A DNA stretch of 64,000 nucleotides from Ovis canadensis (GCF_042477335.2 NC_091250.1:127073384-127137383), one strand, 5' to 3'; shown: positions 1 through 10,141, numbered from the stretch's first letter. Program-made: numbers and translations. Notes: generated by a model not told the origin, from the letters alone.

Positions 1-402
1 TCTCTTTGTAACTTAGCTGTTTCATTCCTGGACTCATGTCACTCTAGAAACATTTGCCAAATGCAGTCAATAGTGGCCAACACACACAACTAATGATGTT
101 TGCCCAATTTTCTCCTTCTGGAGCTACAAGGTTACTTGGTGCATATGAACTTTCACGTTATGGCAGGTGTTAATTTCATCAAATGTGCTGTCACTGCAAA
201 ACACAGAGTCTCATCTTTCCAGCATTTGGTATCAAATTAACACCTACTTCCTGACTATTAGGCCAATGCCACCAAGTTTAAGATTTTGCTAGCAGTATCC
301 CTTGTGCATTACCGATTTTGGTAGTTGTCAGGGGAGATAACTCTAGGTGCTGAGACAAATCACAATGATCCCATAATCAGGTCTTACTAAGTACCTTATA
401 CA
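1..402. other. Single-copy DNA, no recognised feature
   Basis: AT-rich, high-complexity sequence. I recognise no repeat family, splice-bounded open frame or RNA gene here. Confidence 0.5.
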
Positions 403-783
403 TGTTGTTGTCCAGTTGTCAACCCCATGGACTGCAGCATACCAGGCTCCCCTGTCCTCCACTGTCTCCTGGAGTTTACTCAAATTCATGTCCATTGAGT
501 CAGTGATGCCATCCAACCTCTGCCACCTTCATCTCCTTTTGCCTTCAGTCTTTCCCAGCAACAAGGTCTTTTCCAAAGAGCTGTCTCTTTGCATCAGGTA
601 GCCAAAGTATTGGAGCTTTGGCTTCAGCATCAGTCCTTCCAGTGAACATTCCAGGTTGATTTCCTTTAGGACTGACTGATTTGATCTTATTGCAATCAAA
701 AGGACTCTCAAGTACCAATCCAAAGGACTTCTCCAGTACCACAATGTGAAAGCATCAATTCTTTGCCACACAGCCTTCTTTAA
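403..783 (-). mobile_element. BovB LINE 3' end, 5'-truncated
   Basis: The + strand reads the reverse complement of the BovB tail (CCCCATGGACTGCAGCATAC, then the conserved ATGCCATCC, AGGTCTTTTCC and TTCAGCATCAGTCCTTCC blocks). It ends near the cysteine/arginine-rich C-terminal region of the BovB protein. Many substitutions and lost reading frames show an inactive copy. Confidence 0.88.
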
Positions 784-895
784 GATGTTTATTAGTATTA
801 CTGAAAATGCAGTATTAGGTGTTATATGCAAATTAGTTGTTTGAACATAATTGTGTTTAATCTTTCTTAATTAAAGAAACCAGCTCAAAGAAATT

Positions 896-1112
896 GGGCT
901 TCCCCTGTGGCTCAGTGGTAAAGAATCTGTATGCAATGCAGGAGCTGCAGAAGCTACAGGTTCTATCCCTGGGCTGGGAAGATCCCCTGGAGGAGGGCAT
1001 GGCAACCCACTCCAGTATTCCTGCCTGGAGAATCCCAGGGATGGAGGAGCTTGGTGGGCTATAGTCCATAAAGTCGCAAAGAGTTGGATATGAGTGAAGG
1101 GACTGAGAAGAA
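896..1112 (+). mobile_element. Bov-tA SINE
   Basis: A tRNA-derived head (GGCTTCCCCTGTGGCTCAG, then GGTTCTATCCCTGGG as the B-box region) is followed by the BovA body (GAAGATCCCCTGGAGGAGGG, CCACTCCAGTATTC). The head carries a short extra GAGCTGCAGAAG-type insert before the B box. Bov-tA is non-autonomous and is mobilised by BovB/L1 machinery. Confidence 0.93.
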
Positions 1113-1700
1113 AGAAAGTAAGTAACACATCAGAGTTCACATATCTGGGATAACTGATCCAAGTCTATGACACCACCTATGCTTGTGTCTCTGGACGGCT
1201 ACGCAGTATAAGTCAAAACAAAAATATGTTCCACCATGTTCTCTGCTTCTATAGCAAAGGAAACCCGAGCATTCCCTGAAGCTGTAGATCCCTTCTCTCT
1301 TCGCACTATTTCAGAGGCATTACCCTCTATCCATAGAAAAATAAGAGTTACTCAAGACAACTCAAAAACCCAGTGGAAAAATAATCCGTAATTTTTGAAA
1401 CAATGAATGAGGTTCTTGTCTTGAAATTTGTTTGCATAAGTTTACACAGTGAGCTTACTTAATAGATCGTGCCTCTGTCAATATTTCTCCGCCATTTCTC
1501 TGCCAAATGGTTTATTTAATGAATGCTTTCCGTATTCATTTAGGGAATTTTATTATGTCATAAACATTCATTAAATCTGGCAAAGGTGCACACTGTCCAA
1601 TGTTTACTCTCTGTACAAGCTTCCACATATTAACTTTCCCTACTGGAACATAAATACAAACCAAAATTGTCACAATCGTTACTTGATCTGAACCCATGCA
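1113..1700. other. Repeat-poor unique stretch, possible conserved non-coding element
   Basis: No mobile element is recognisable. The 1380-1650 part is rich in homeodomain-like ATTA/TAAT cores (CATTTAGGG, CATTCATTAAATC). Regulatory function is inference only; no splice-bounded ORF is seen. Confidence 0.35.
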
Positions 1701-1790
1701 ATATTTTATTCATTCAGTAAATGTTTATTAAATATTTGCCATCTATCGAGTGCTAAGCAAGACATGCTTTAAGATAGACTATAAATATTT
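1701..1790 (-). mobile_element. L2/MIR-like tail fragment
   Basis: CATTCAGTAAATGTTTATTAA followed by ATTTGCC...GAGTGCTAAGCAAG resembles the reverse complement of the shared L2/MIR 3' end (short, diverged). Confidence 0.45.
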
Positions 1791-1847
1791 TTAAATCACC
1801 AGTTTCAGTTGACCACACTTGAAGCTGGCTGAAATTTCAACTCACAA

Positions 1848-1881
<34 letters not shown>

Positions 1882-1895
1882 ATGCGTGCGTGTAT
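1848..1895. repeat. (TG)n microsatellite, alternating purine-pyrimidine tract
   Basis: About 16 TG units continue into CATGCGTGCGTGTAT without breaking purine/pyrimidine alternation (48 bp). Such tracts are usually length-polymorphic and can adopt Z-DNA. Confidence 0.95.
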
Positions 1896-1903
1896 CTGTA
1901 TGT

Positions 1904-2430
1904 CTAATGGCAGTTGGGGAAGGGTGGTGAAAATAGTAAAAACTGCTAACAGCGATTACAGGTCTAATGTCAGAAGATTTATTCAGCAACATGGATATAG
2001 ACTGCAAAACAAATTTTCCTTCCCAGAGACGATAATTTTCTTGCAGAATGCAAGTAACATCATTTTAGATAGTTTCCTCTCTTAGTAAAACACAGTGTAC
2101 ACTAATTTAAATTTTCAAACAGCTGCATTAGGGAGAAATTGTATGGAAATAATTGCTAGTAAAAGTGATGTTTAAACACAATTTCACTAGCATCACTGTT
2201 CCATAAATAGGGACCTAAACTTTCCTATGTGCTATTTGCTTCCAATGAAGTGATACCACTTGGTCTTAAAGCATCACTTTAAAAGGCAAAAGCCACTTGA
2301 AGGAACATGGTGAGGAGAGCAATGGATAAAAGAGAGAAATAGAACCATTTAGATATCCGAAACCCTCGCTTTTCATTTGCCTCAGCCTGGGGTTTGCAGG
2401 ACGTCACCCACTCCCACTCATTCCTAACAA
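1904..2430. other. Single-copy DNA upstream of a possible promoter
   Basis: High-complexity sequence with no recognised repeat. It leads into the TATA-like box at 2434. Confidence 0.4.
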
Positions 2431-2433
2431 GAG

Positions 2434-2442
2434 TATATATTA
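2434..2442 (+). promoter_or_regulatory. TATA-like box of a possible promoter
   Basis: TATATATTA lies in repeat-free DNA 40 bases after a GACGTCAC half-CRE-like motif. A start site would be expected near 2465. Chance TATA motifs are common, so this rests on the candidate exon downstream. Confidence 0.2.
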
Positions 2443-2464
2443 AGCTCTTTGAAATGTGAGTATT

Positions 2465-2783
2465 ATGGGAAGGATCGCAGTTGCTTTAAATTATAGAAGT
2501 TGGCAAGTGCCTGGGAGGAGCAGGAGGTTGTTTAAACCGAGAAAGACAGTTGCAAAACTTTGTACAACAGTATGAGCTCCAGGCTTCAAAAGTATTCTCA
2601 CGCGCGGACCAGCACTTTATTTTTCATCAAGCTATTTTTTGAGTTGTTTTGAAGCCGCTTCAAATAATAAACACATATTTCTGCTGGAAACATTGTTTAA
2701 TGGTTTCTGAATTCATGGGACAAGAGAAGCAAGAAAGCCTCATGATTTGGTGGAAGGTTTGATATCAGCAATGCCTAGAAAAG
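2465..2783 (+). other. Candidate 5' exon with ATG and splice donor
   Basis: ATGCCTAGAAAAG (2771-2783) runs directly into GTAAGC, a strong donor, and would give a four-codon coding start Met-Pro-Arg-Lys in phase 1. The frame has an upstream stop at 2708-2710 and a G at -3. A separate 15-codon upstream ORF starts at 2715 and stops at 2760-2762. Short start exons coding M-P/S-R-R-K are typical of large zinc-finger repressors (TSHZ, SALL and ZFPM families), but four codons are too few to assign a gene. The 5' boundary is inferred from the TATA-like box. It could be a chance donor. Confidence 0.25.
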
Positions 2784-2789
2784 GTAAGC

Positions 2790-3850
2790 TTCCCTTTTCT
2801 CTGCGTTTTTTCTCTTTTTTTTCCCCACCCCCCCTCCTGTTGGCTTTCATCAACAATATTTACTGAAAGGATTTAAGACGGCTACTTGTAGGGAAATGGG
2901 GAACTTGTAGAAAGTATGTCAACAAATGATAAGTCAGAGGTCGGAAATCCTCAGCTGTGGTGTTTTCTCCCACTTTCTATTCTGCTTGTCACAGGAACCT
3001 CTGTGAACCATTTTTGAGTCTATGAAAAATGCCATTTCTCTCAGAAATTGTGTGCAGGTCTCCAATCTGATGTGCCCAGCATTTGCCAGTGTGCTGACGG
3101 GCTCATGTATTGCCAAGGTCACAGTGTATGTTTTCTTATCCCGTTATAGGCAATTTAACTTCCGAAACCGTGATCTTGCTATTAACTCAGAAATCTTTCC
3201 CATGGAAGACTGTAACATTAGTCCAGAAATTCTCTGAAGTGTGCTTATAAGCTTGTTCTGCAGCCTACGTTTTTTAAAAGTTAAATAAATCATTTGGCTT
3301 CTCTTTTGGAGTGACAAGACTGTTACAGATATTATATCCTGGGGAGGGAGAAAGAGTTCAGCTCAAAATCTGCGAAGTCGCGGTTGATAGGCAATGCTGT
3401 GGACTGGATCGGGTGGCTGGGTCTTCCTGGTTGTGCCTCAGAAGCAGGTAGGAGGAAGAGAGTTTATGACAGTGCTGTTTTTCTGCGCCAGGATCATAGG
3501 AGAAGCATCTGTGGTTTTAGATGAAGGGGAACGTAGGTGATGTGTGTTTCTGTTTCCTTGAGAAAGTCTGTGATATCAGTCTTGCCATCGTTTCAAGAGA
3601 GAGTTCCAGGTGCAAAAACACTTGATACAGAACAAAAGAGATTTGCAAATGTGCCCCCCAACCCCGCGCATGCAGGTTGAGATTTTATCAGAGCTCACAT
3701 TCATTCCTCAAGCACACACATGAACTTGCAGGCAGAGGTTAGAAAACCCTGTGTGTTTGCTGGAGTCTGAGTGGTTTGGGACACTAAGCTGACCTCGATC
3801 TGTGAAACCCACTGCTGGCAGAAACTGATCACAGGTCTCTCAGGCCTGAG
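2790..3850. other. Single-copy DNA, intron-like
   Basis: Starts with a pyrimidine run (2801-2838). No repeat, further exon or RNA gene is recognised. Confidence 0.4.
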
Positions 3851-4700
3851 TGAGAAAGTGGGGTGCTCCCGGGAGCCCTGGCTCTCGGCGTCCAAAGGGC
3901 TCTATCGGCTTTTCGGGTACCAGCAGTTGATCTGTTTCTGGAAAGCTTTTCCTTCTGCGTCAAATTCTAATGACGTGAAGTGGATTACAGTGGCTTTCCC
4001 GCCTTTTGGGGTTCTTGGGGATGGGAGAGAGATTAAGCTCAGAGGGAAGGACAGGGATTGTAGAGAAACTGAGAAGGCAGCTCCACCTGCTCACTGGCAA
4101 GGTGGTGGGGAGAAAGCTTAGCCCTTTTCTCCATCCCCGTGGGTGAGTGGAGGAAGTCGGACCCCTGCCTTGCCCCTTCACTGTCCCTGTTGCTTCCCTC
4201 TCCCCTTCCTGGGCGATCCACGCCAGCCACGCAACCTCCAGAGGCGGAACAGTGGGTTGGACAGACAGGCTAGCATCTCCTCCTTCTCGTCCTCTCCGAC
4301 CATTCCCAGGCCAGTTGGGGAAGCCCCCGCCCTATTTGGAGGGGGTCTCCAGGACCCCACCCCGTGACCTCATTGCAGGCAGCCGCGGAGCTGGGATGGC
4401 CAGGGGTTGCGTGGCGCCTGAGTGCACCCCGGGGATGGGTGCGGCCACGCGCGCGGCGTGGCGTGAGGGACTCGCCCCGGGATGGAGGGCGCACTTCCCA
4501 TCTCGGGCTCCCACAGAGGCTGGCGGCATTTCTGGAAGCCAGAGGCCCCAGGCCCCACCTCTGGGCCCTGAGGAGGCCCCAGAGAGGACCAAAACAAAAA
4601 GGCAATTAGAGTTGCTAATGAAGCCCCAAGCCAGATGACTCATCTGGGGCGCAGCCACAGGGGGCGGGAGTCGGGGTGTGGGGCTTTGTGATGAAACCTG
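3850..4700. promoter_or_regulatory. GC-rich block with a CpG cluster (4381-4500)
   Basis: Within 4381-4500 I count about 15 CpGs in 120 bases, far above the surrounding DNA. Repeats are absent. Open frames here on both strands (up to 163 codons) are what high GC produces by chance, with no domain. It may be a small CpG island, a promoter or an enhancer; no TATA or clear exon is linked to it. Confidence 0.35.
4604..4648. promoter_or_regulatory. Clustered homeodomain, AP-1 and E-box type motifs
   Basis: CAATTAG and GCTAATG (two TAAT/ATTA cores) are followed by a perfect AP-1 site TGACTCA (4636-4642) overlapping CATCTG, an E-box. The cluster at the edge of the GC-rich block looks enhancer-like; function is inference. 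Confidence 0.3.
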
Positions 4701-5400
4701 GAAAAGACGGGTCAGGGTTGTCCCCCAAAAGGATGGTGAGGTACGGCCCAGTGTGACCTAATCGTGCCTCCTCACCTCAGAGGCTGGGACAGAGGCCACA
4801 TCTGTGAGGGAAGAGAGCGTTAACTAATGAACTGCCGGAGTGCGATCGCCGCGCTGTCTGAACCTTGAAAAACGTTGGAACCAGACTTAGACCAGGTTGC
4901 CAGCTACAGCAGCACACCCCAAGTCCATGGATCTGGACCTGGGAAGCCCCAGACTCGGGACTCAGCCACTCGGGCGCCTGGGGAGGAGACACTATTGCAA
5001 CTCAGTAGACCTTAATTATGTGTCCACGAGGTCCAGAAGCTTTGCCGGGGCTGGTGAACTTGGCCCTTGATGGAGACACCAAGTGGTAACAGCCTGGAAG
5101 GTTTATGGAAAACTTAAGAGGGGCTTTGTAAATCAGCCTACTGAAATCAAAGAGAGCTTCTAGCTGCATCTGAGCTAGACCTTGGCAGAGGAGTGAAATA
5201 TCATGGAGAGACCATAGGGTCAAGAGCATCTAGGCAGAAGCCAAGGAGCAAAGAGAGATTAAAGGTCATGGCTGCTCCCAGGGAGGTGGTGAGGCTCTGT
5301 TTCCCCAAGTGTATTTCAGGTCAGTTTCATGGGTCATTAATAAGAGGATAACCAGAAGCACCGCCTGGTCAGGCAAATGTGGGAAAGCCTAAAAATATAC
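4701..5400. other. Single-copy DNA
   Basis: Moderately GC-rich at first, then ordinary. No recognised repeat or gene. Confidence 0.4.
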
Positions 5401-5640
5401 ACCACAGAGGACCAAGAACTCAGGCTACAGGATCCCAAACATGTGACTCAAATCCAAACTCCACCCCTTACCTGCCTTGTAAACTTGGACCCAGATCGCT
5501 CCATCTGTCAAGTGAGGACCATTATCTGCATTCTTATAAGGACATTTGGAAGATTTAATTAGAGTGTTAATGAAAAAGTCCTACTATCAAAGTGTCTGGT
5601 CAAAGTCGTGGGGCCAAAGTGTCTGGCACCTTGAACGTTA
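5400..5640 (+). mobile_element. MIR-like SINE, strongly diverged
   Basis: The order of weak matches fits MIR: GTGACTCAAATCCAAACTCC, CTTACCTGCCTTGTAAACTT, CTCCATCTGTCAAGTGAGGA, then AAGTGTCTGG. Confidence 0.5.
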
Positions 5641-6195
5641 GTTATTCTGACTAGCTATTAGATGCTACTTTCTTTGCTGCAGGAATTCTCACATGTTTTA
5701 TTTCCTTGGTTTGTCCTCTATCTTTCCATGAGTGGGTCATTAGAATCTAATACTTTCTAACTCATTAGAATACGAGACCACTTTTTTTTTGGTCCCCAAA
5801 AAGTGTCACACACGGGGAACTCTAAATGCATGCTGGGATATGGTTGGGTTGGCCCAAGGAATTGAGACTACCATGGCCTGCAAGCCCATGAAGTTTTCCA
5901 AGATTTAATCAAGATTTATCAGTCTTCACCTCCCACTGCATGAATGCCACCCTATTACAATGAAACAGAAACCCCAAAACTGAGTTTCTCCTATCTAAAA
6001 AATTGAGTTTGTCTCCTTAAAACTATTGTCAGTTTTTATAAGGAAGAGAAAAATAAGAGCAAAGCAAATTCTTTCACTTTCACACCCAAAAGGCCAACCT
6101 CTGCCTCTGGTTTGAGGGTCTATATTTGGTGGGCAAAGGCAAGGACATAAGCTAGAATAAAACATGATCCCATCTTCAAGGAGCCATCAGTCAGA
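5641..6195. other. Single-copy DNA
   Basis: No recognised repeat family or gene. It includes a T9 run near 5783. Confidence 0.4.
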
Positions 6196-6340
6196 ATGTT
6201 GTTCAGTCACTAAGTTGTGTCCGACTCTTTGGGACCCCATGGACTGCAGCACATCAGGCTTTACCATCTCCAGAGTTTACCATCTCCCAGAGTTTGCTCA
6301 AACTCATGACCATTGAGTCAATGACTCTGTCAATCAGGTA
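6196..6340 (-). mobile_element. BovB 3' tail fragment
   Basis: GTTCAGTCACTAAGTTGTGT, then GACCCCATGGACTGCAGCA and CTCATGACCATTGAGTCA. A short internal duplication (TTTACCATCTCCAGAG / TTTACCATCTCCCAGAG) is present. Confidence 0.85.
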
Positions 6341-6465
6341 GAGAAAAGAAAGTGTGTGTTCTCATTTCTAAAATGTGAAATTAGGTTTTCAAGGAAGAGT
6401 ATAGGAGGGGCTCAAAGTGAATTCTGGAAAAGCGAGACCTCAAGTCTCTGGAATGATCAGAGCAA

Positions 6466-6672
6466 TAACTAACTTTCTTTGACATTTACCAAGTGTGAGA
6501 AACTGCGCTAAGTACTTTGCAATGATAACTCATGTGCACTTTATAAGGCTATAAGGTGAATGTTGACTTGCCCATTTCACAGATGAACAAACTAAGCCCT
6601 AGAGAAAGGCAGTAATCTGCCTGAAGTCTTCCAGGAAGTAGAGTTATCGTCTCAAACTCAGGTCCATCTGAT
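6466..6672 (-). mobile_element. MIR SINE
   Basis: ACATTTACCAAGTGTGAGAA, CCCATTTCACAGATGAACAA and GTAATCTGCCTGAAGTC follow the MIR order in reverse complement. Confidence 0.75.
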
Positions 6673-6687
6673 TCTCTGTATCCCTCA

Positions 6688-6880
6688 CCCAGGAAAGGCT
6701 TTTCAGAGGAGATGTGTGGCCTTGAAGGATGGATACAGATTAATGGGAGGGGAATTTCAGGCAGTGAGAAGAAAATTAACAAAGTCATGAAAGAGATCAG
6801 TATGGGGAGTGTCAGAAAATCCACCTGATGGAACAAAGGGTATGCATAGAAAGAAGAGGGAAATGAGCTCAAAAGGCTTG
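6688..6880 (-). mobile_element. L2 LINE 3' region, left part
   Basis: Reads as L2 in reverse complement (GGAAAGGCTTTTCAGAGGAG, CTTGAAGGATGGATACAG). It resumes at about 7786 beyond younger inserts. Confidence 0.6.
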
Positions 6881-6890
6881 GTTAGATCTT

Positions 6891-7241
6891 TTTTTTTTTT
6901 TTTTTTTAGGTTTAATTTTTTATTTTTTTTTATTTTTAGTTTTTTATTTTTTACATTTTAAAATCTTTAATTCTTACATGCATTCCCAAACATGAACCCC
7001 CCTCCCACCTCCCTCCCCATAACATCTTTCTGGGTCATCCCCATGCACCAGCCCCAAGCATGCTGCATCCTGCGTCATAGGCAAAACACTCTCAGACATA
7101 AATCACAGCAGGATCCTCTATGATCCACCTCCCAGAATGCTGGAAATAAAAGCAAAAATAAACAAATGGGATCTAATTAAAATTAAAAGCTTCTGGACAA
7201 CAAAGGAAAATATAAGCAAGGTGAAAAGACAGCCTTCTGAA
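6891..7241 (-). mobile_element. Twin-primed L1 insertion (3' UTR on -, inverted ORF2 piece on +)
   Basis: A poly-T run at 6889 marks the 3' end of a minus-strand ruminant L1 3' UTR (to about 7075). From about 7078 the sequence switches to L1 ORF2 sense on the + strand (AACACTCTCAGACATAAATC, then AAACAAATGGGATCTAATTA). The whole block lies between perfect 12-bp target duplications TGGTTAGATCTT (6879-6890 and 7242-7253). This is the hallmark of one insertion with a 5' inversion. Confidence 0.85.
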
Positions 7242-7267
7242 TGGTTAGATCTTAAAAGTTTTCATTG

Positions 7268-7471
7268 TCTGTGTGTTCAGTCGTGTTTGATTCTTTGTGA
7301 CCCCATAGACTGTAGCCTATCAGGCTCCTCTGTCCATGGGATTCTCCAGGCAAGAATACTGGAGTGGGTTGCCATTTCCTTCTCCAGATGATCTTCCTGA
7401 CTCAGGGATCAAACCCTCATCTCTTGAGTCTCCTGAATTGGCAGGTGGATTCTTTACCATTTTGGCACCTA
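7268..7471 (-). mobile_element. Bov-tA SINE
   Basis: The reverse-complement BovA body (GACCCCATAGACTGTAGCC, CAAGAATACTGGAGTGGGTT) is followed by the tRNA head (GGGATCAAACCC, GTGGATTCTTTACCA). Confidence 0.92.
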
Positions 7472-7487
7472 CAAGAACAAAAATTTG

Positions 7488-7660
7488 ATGTTTGGTGGTG
7501 GATGTTAACTAGACTTACTGTGGTGAGTATTCCACAACACATACAAATGTTGAATCGTTATGTTGTACACCTAAAGCTAATAGAATGTTCTATGTTAATT
7601 GTATCTGAATGAAAAAACAGAAAAAAATAATAAAATTCTAAAAAAGAAAAAAAAATAGTT
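7488..7660 (+). mobile_element. Older L1 (L1M-type) 3' end
   Basis: GTGGTGGATGTTAACTAGAC, ATGTTGTACACCTAAAGCTA and an A-rich tail match the 3' end of ancient L1M elements. Confidence 0.7.
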
Positions 7661-7785
7661 AGCTAGAAAATGCCCAAAAAGACATTACAAAAATGTTGGC
7701 AAATGCTGTTATAGAGATGTATAATTGATGAAAATTTATGTTATTTTCTGGGAAAAAAAAAAAAGACTTGGTTGAAAAAAAAAAA

Positions 7786-7960
7786 GATGTGTTTGGAATC
7801 AGATCATAGAAAGCCTTGAATGCCAAACCACAAAGTTTGGATTTCTTTAATACAGGAATCATTAAAACTTTGTAAACAAGAAAGTAACAGCCTGGCAGTG
7901 CTTTAGAGCAAATAACTGAAGATGATTAGTGCAGCAGGGGCAAAGAGGAAACCTCCAGTT
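7786..7960 (-). mobile_element. L2 LINE, right part of the copy at 6688
   Basis: ATCAGATCATAGAAAGCCTT, then AAGTTTGGATTTCTTTAATA matches the L2 segment that should follow 6880, placing the L1 and SINE inserts inside one L2. Confidence 0.6.
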
Positions 7961-8544
7961 ACTGGGAAGCCATGTTTGTCCAGGTGGGAGACAGCAGTTG
8001 TTTGCTCCCACAATCCCTAAGGGATGCGGATGCTCGTCAGACCCAGGCTCCTAATTCTGCTACCCCAAAGCCATGACCACCACAGTGATCTTTCCAAGCA
8101 ACGACCTTGAGGCCTTACTACATCCAGATTTAACCCTTGCAATAACAGGGGGTGGAATGGAAGGAGCAAGAGGGGCAGGCAGACCTCTGAGGGCCTTCTC
8201 AGCTTTCAGACTCCATGGAGCTAAAAATTCCGAGTGCTTTTATGGACATCATTACCCATACATTTCACCATTCAATCACCAGTTTCCAGACTTGTTCCTA
8301 CAAACAGGCCTGTTTCCAAAAGAACTTGAGAGTCTACAAAATTTTTATGAGTTTACAGCTATAGCAATTGCATAATAATAAGATTGGCGTGCAGGGATTA
8401 CAGGAGGATTTCTTTTCGTATATTCCTTCAGGATAAATTTTTATCCATCTTCTTGGCTGTCTGCCTTTTGCAAAAATTCAGCTGTCCCCTCCTTGTGTCC
8501 GAGAACACTTATTGTGGTGCGATACCACCCCAGGATCTTGTGCG
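7961..8544. other. Single-copy DNA
   Basis: No recognised repeat. A 100-codon ORF at 8073-8375 has no recognisable domain and is taken as chance. Confidence 0.4.
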
Positions 8545-8930
8545 GGGTTGGGGATTTTTTTTTTTGCTGTACTGAGTCTTTGTTGCTGTGAGGCCTTTTC
8601 CCTAGCTGTGGGGAGCAGGGGCTACACTTCAGCTGCAGGACACAGGCTTCTCGTTGCAGTGGCTACTTTTATTGTGGCCTTCCCTGACGGCTCAGACGGT
8701 GAAGAATCTGCCCACAATGCAGGAGACCAGGGTTCTCTTATTGAGGAGCACAGGCGCTAGGGTGCTTGGGTTTCAGTAGTTCGTACATGGGCTCAGTAGT
8801 TGCAATTTGTGAACTGTAGCTCAGTCTCAATAGTTGTGGTTCACAGGCTTAGTTGCTCCACAGCATGTGGGATCTTCCCAGATGGCAGGCGGATTCTTTA
8901 CCGCTGAGCCACCCGGGGAGCCCCCTTGTG
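8545..8930 (-). mobile_element. CHR-type tRNA-derived SINE (long form), split
   Basis: The poly-T start, GTCTTTGTTGCTGTGAGG, CAGGCTTCTCGTTGCAGTGG, and after an insert CTTAGTTGCTCCACAGCATG and TGGCAGGCGGATTCTTTACC match the cetartiodactyl CHR SINE in reverse complement. It is interrupted at 8675-8734 by a Bov-tA head. Confidence 0.85.
8675..8734 (+). mobile_element. Bov-tA head only, inserted in CHR SINE
   Basis: Only the tRNA-derived part is present (GGCCTTCCCTGACGGCTCAG, GTGAAGAATCTGCCCACAAT, GGAGACCAGGGTT). Near-matching short duplications (CTTTTATTG at about 8666-8674, CTCTTATTG at 8735-8743) flank it. The BovA body is absent. Confidence 0.75.
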
Positions 8931-8991
8931 GTGCTTTGAATAATAGTTATTCGTGCTGAGGTCCTATGACTCCCACCAGCTCCCACATGGG

Positions 8992-9118
8992 AAATGGCAG
9001 CCCACTCCAGTACTCTTTGCCTGAAGAATCCCATGGGCAGAGAAGCCTGGTGGGATGGGGGCCACAGGGTTGCAAAGAGTTGAACACGACTGAAGCGACT
9101 TAGCACTCAGCACTCAGC
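8992..9118 (+). mobile_element. BovA monomer
   Basis: GGCAGCCCACTCCAGTACTC to CGACTGAAGCGACTTAGCAC, a single BovA unit with no tRNA head. Confidence 0.88.
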
Positions 9119-9864
9119 TCCCACAGAGGGTGAGCTTCAGAGAGCAAGAATGAAATCATCTAGATTTTCCAGTGCCTTACAACTCTAGCAGATCTGAATC
9201 AATCTACAAACACAGGTCTGCAAGAAATCTCACATTTTTCCATTTTATTTCGTACAACATAAATCTGATTCCAAGAGTTCATGACAGCAGGAAGTTTAGT
9301 TTCAAAAGTGATCAGGCTCCTACCCCCACCGTCACCAGAACTGGGGAGGTCTTCCTTCAGATCACTGTGCGCTCTCTTATAAATTGCCTGTCCCTTTGAT
9401 GTCTGTGTACTCAGCTTTCCAGCCCTACTTATGAAGTGAGAGTCACTGTCCAGCCGGGAAGCTGGGGTCCAAGTGGTCCTCAGCTGTCCTGTCCTCTGCA
9501 GTCTGGCCACAACGTTTCCACTTCTCACGGATGCCCTGGTCCCCTGGGGAAGTCGCCCATCAAAAGCCCTGCATTCTTGCCTTTCCCAGCGTCTACTCTT
9601 GGACTTGGGTTTAGGAAAGAAAGGAAGAAATATTATTTTCAAGAAATGTCTGCTTCCTGCTCTGCCTGCATAACCTTGAAACAAAGGAGCCCAAAGAGCC
9701 AGGCAACCTTCTTGCGATAAGTTGGGAGTAGAGAACACATATGAATAGGTATTTCCCTAAGTTATTTTGTCATATAACCCAACAGGCATTCAGCAGTGGG
9801 AGTAGAGTACATCTGCTGATAACCGATGAAACGGCATCTCCAAAGTTGCTCAGTTGATCACCAG
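9119..9864. other. Single-copy DNA
   Basis: Contains a 179-codon minus-strand ORF (9199-9738) with no domain, overlapped by ORFs on the other strand. I do not call it a gene. Confidence 0.45.
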
Positions 9865-10062
9865 AGCTTATCAGCCTTTTTATTAAGAACCTACTATGTG
9901 CCGGTACCTTGCCTATATTGTCCGCATGTCCCCATTTTTCAGATGAGAGAGGTGGATCACTTACTTAACACCCTACGAGCACTGTAGGGCAGCATAGGTA
10001 GTTAAATTCCAGCTGTACTCATCTCCAAAACCCACACCCTTCCGACCCTGCCACATGGACTC
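9865..10062 (-). mobile_element. MIR SINE
   Basis: TTAAGAACCTACTATGTGCC, CCCCATTTTTCAGATGAGAG and TAAATTCCAGCTGTACTC follow the MIR reverse complement. Confidence 0.75.
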
Positions 10063-10141
10063 TGGCAAGGATTCCTAATTCTCTAACTAGCAGTTCAGAG
10101 CCCTGGTATTGACTCATCCCAGAGGAGACATTTCCAATTAA

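Noticed and set aside
896-960. tRNA genes suggested by A/B-box-like SINE heads throughout the window
   Set aside because: All are tRNA-derived Bov-tA or CHR SINE heads joined to SINE bodies and cannot fold as complete tRNAs. The tRNA-Cys half at 51271 is reported separately because it has no SINE body.
4147-4638. 163-codon plus-strand ORF and overlapping ORFs
   Set aside because: High GC lowers stop frequency. ORFs overlap in five frames and are proline/arginine-rich without domain order.
9199-9738. 179-codon minus-strand ORF in single-copy DNA
   Set aside because: No domain or homologue recognised, a 94-codon ORF overlaps it on the other strand, and no promoter, splice or poly-A evidence is visible. 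Worth a BLASTP, but not called.
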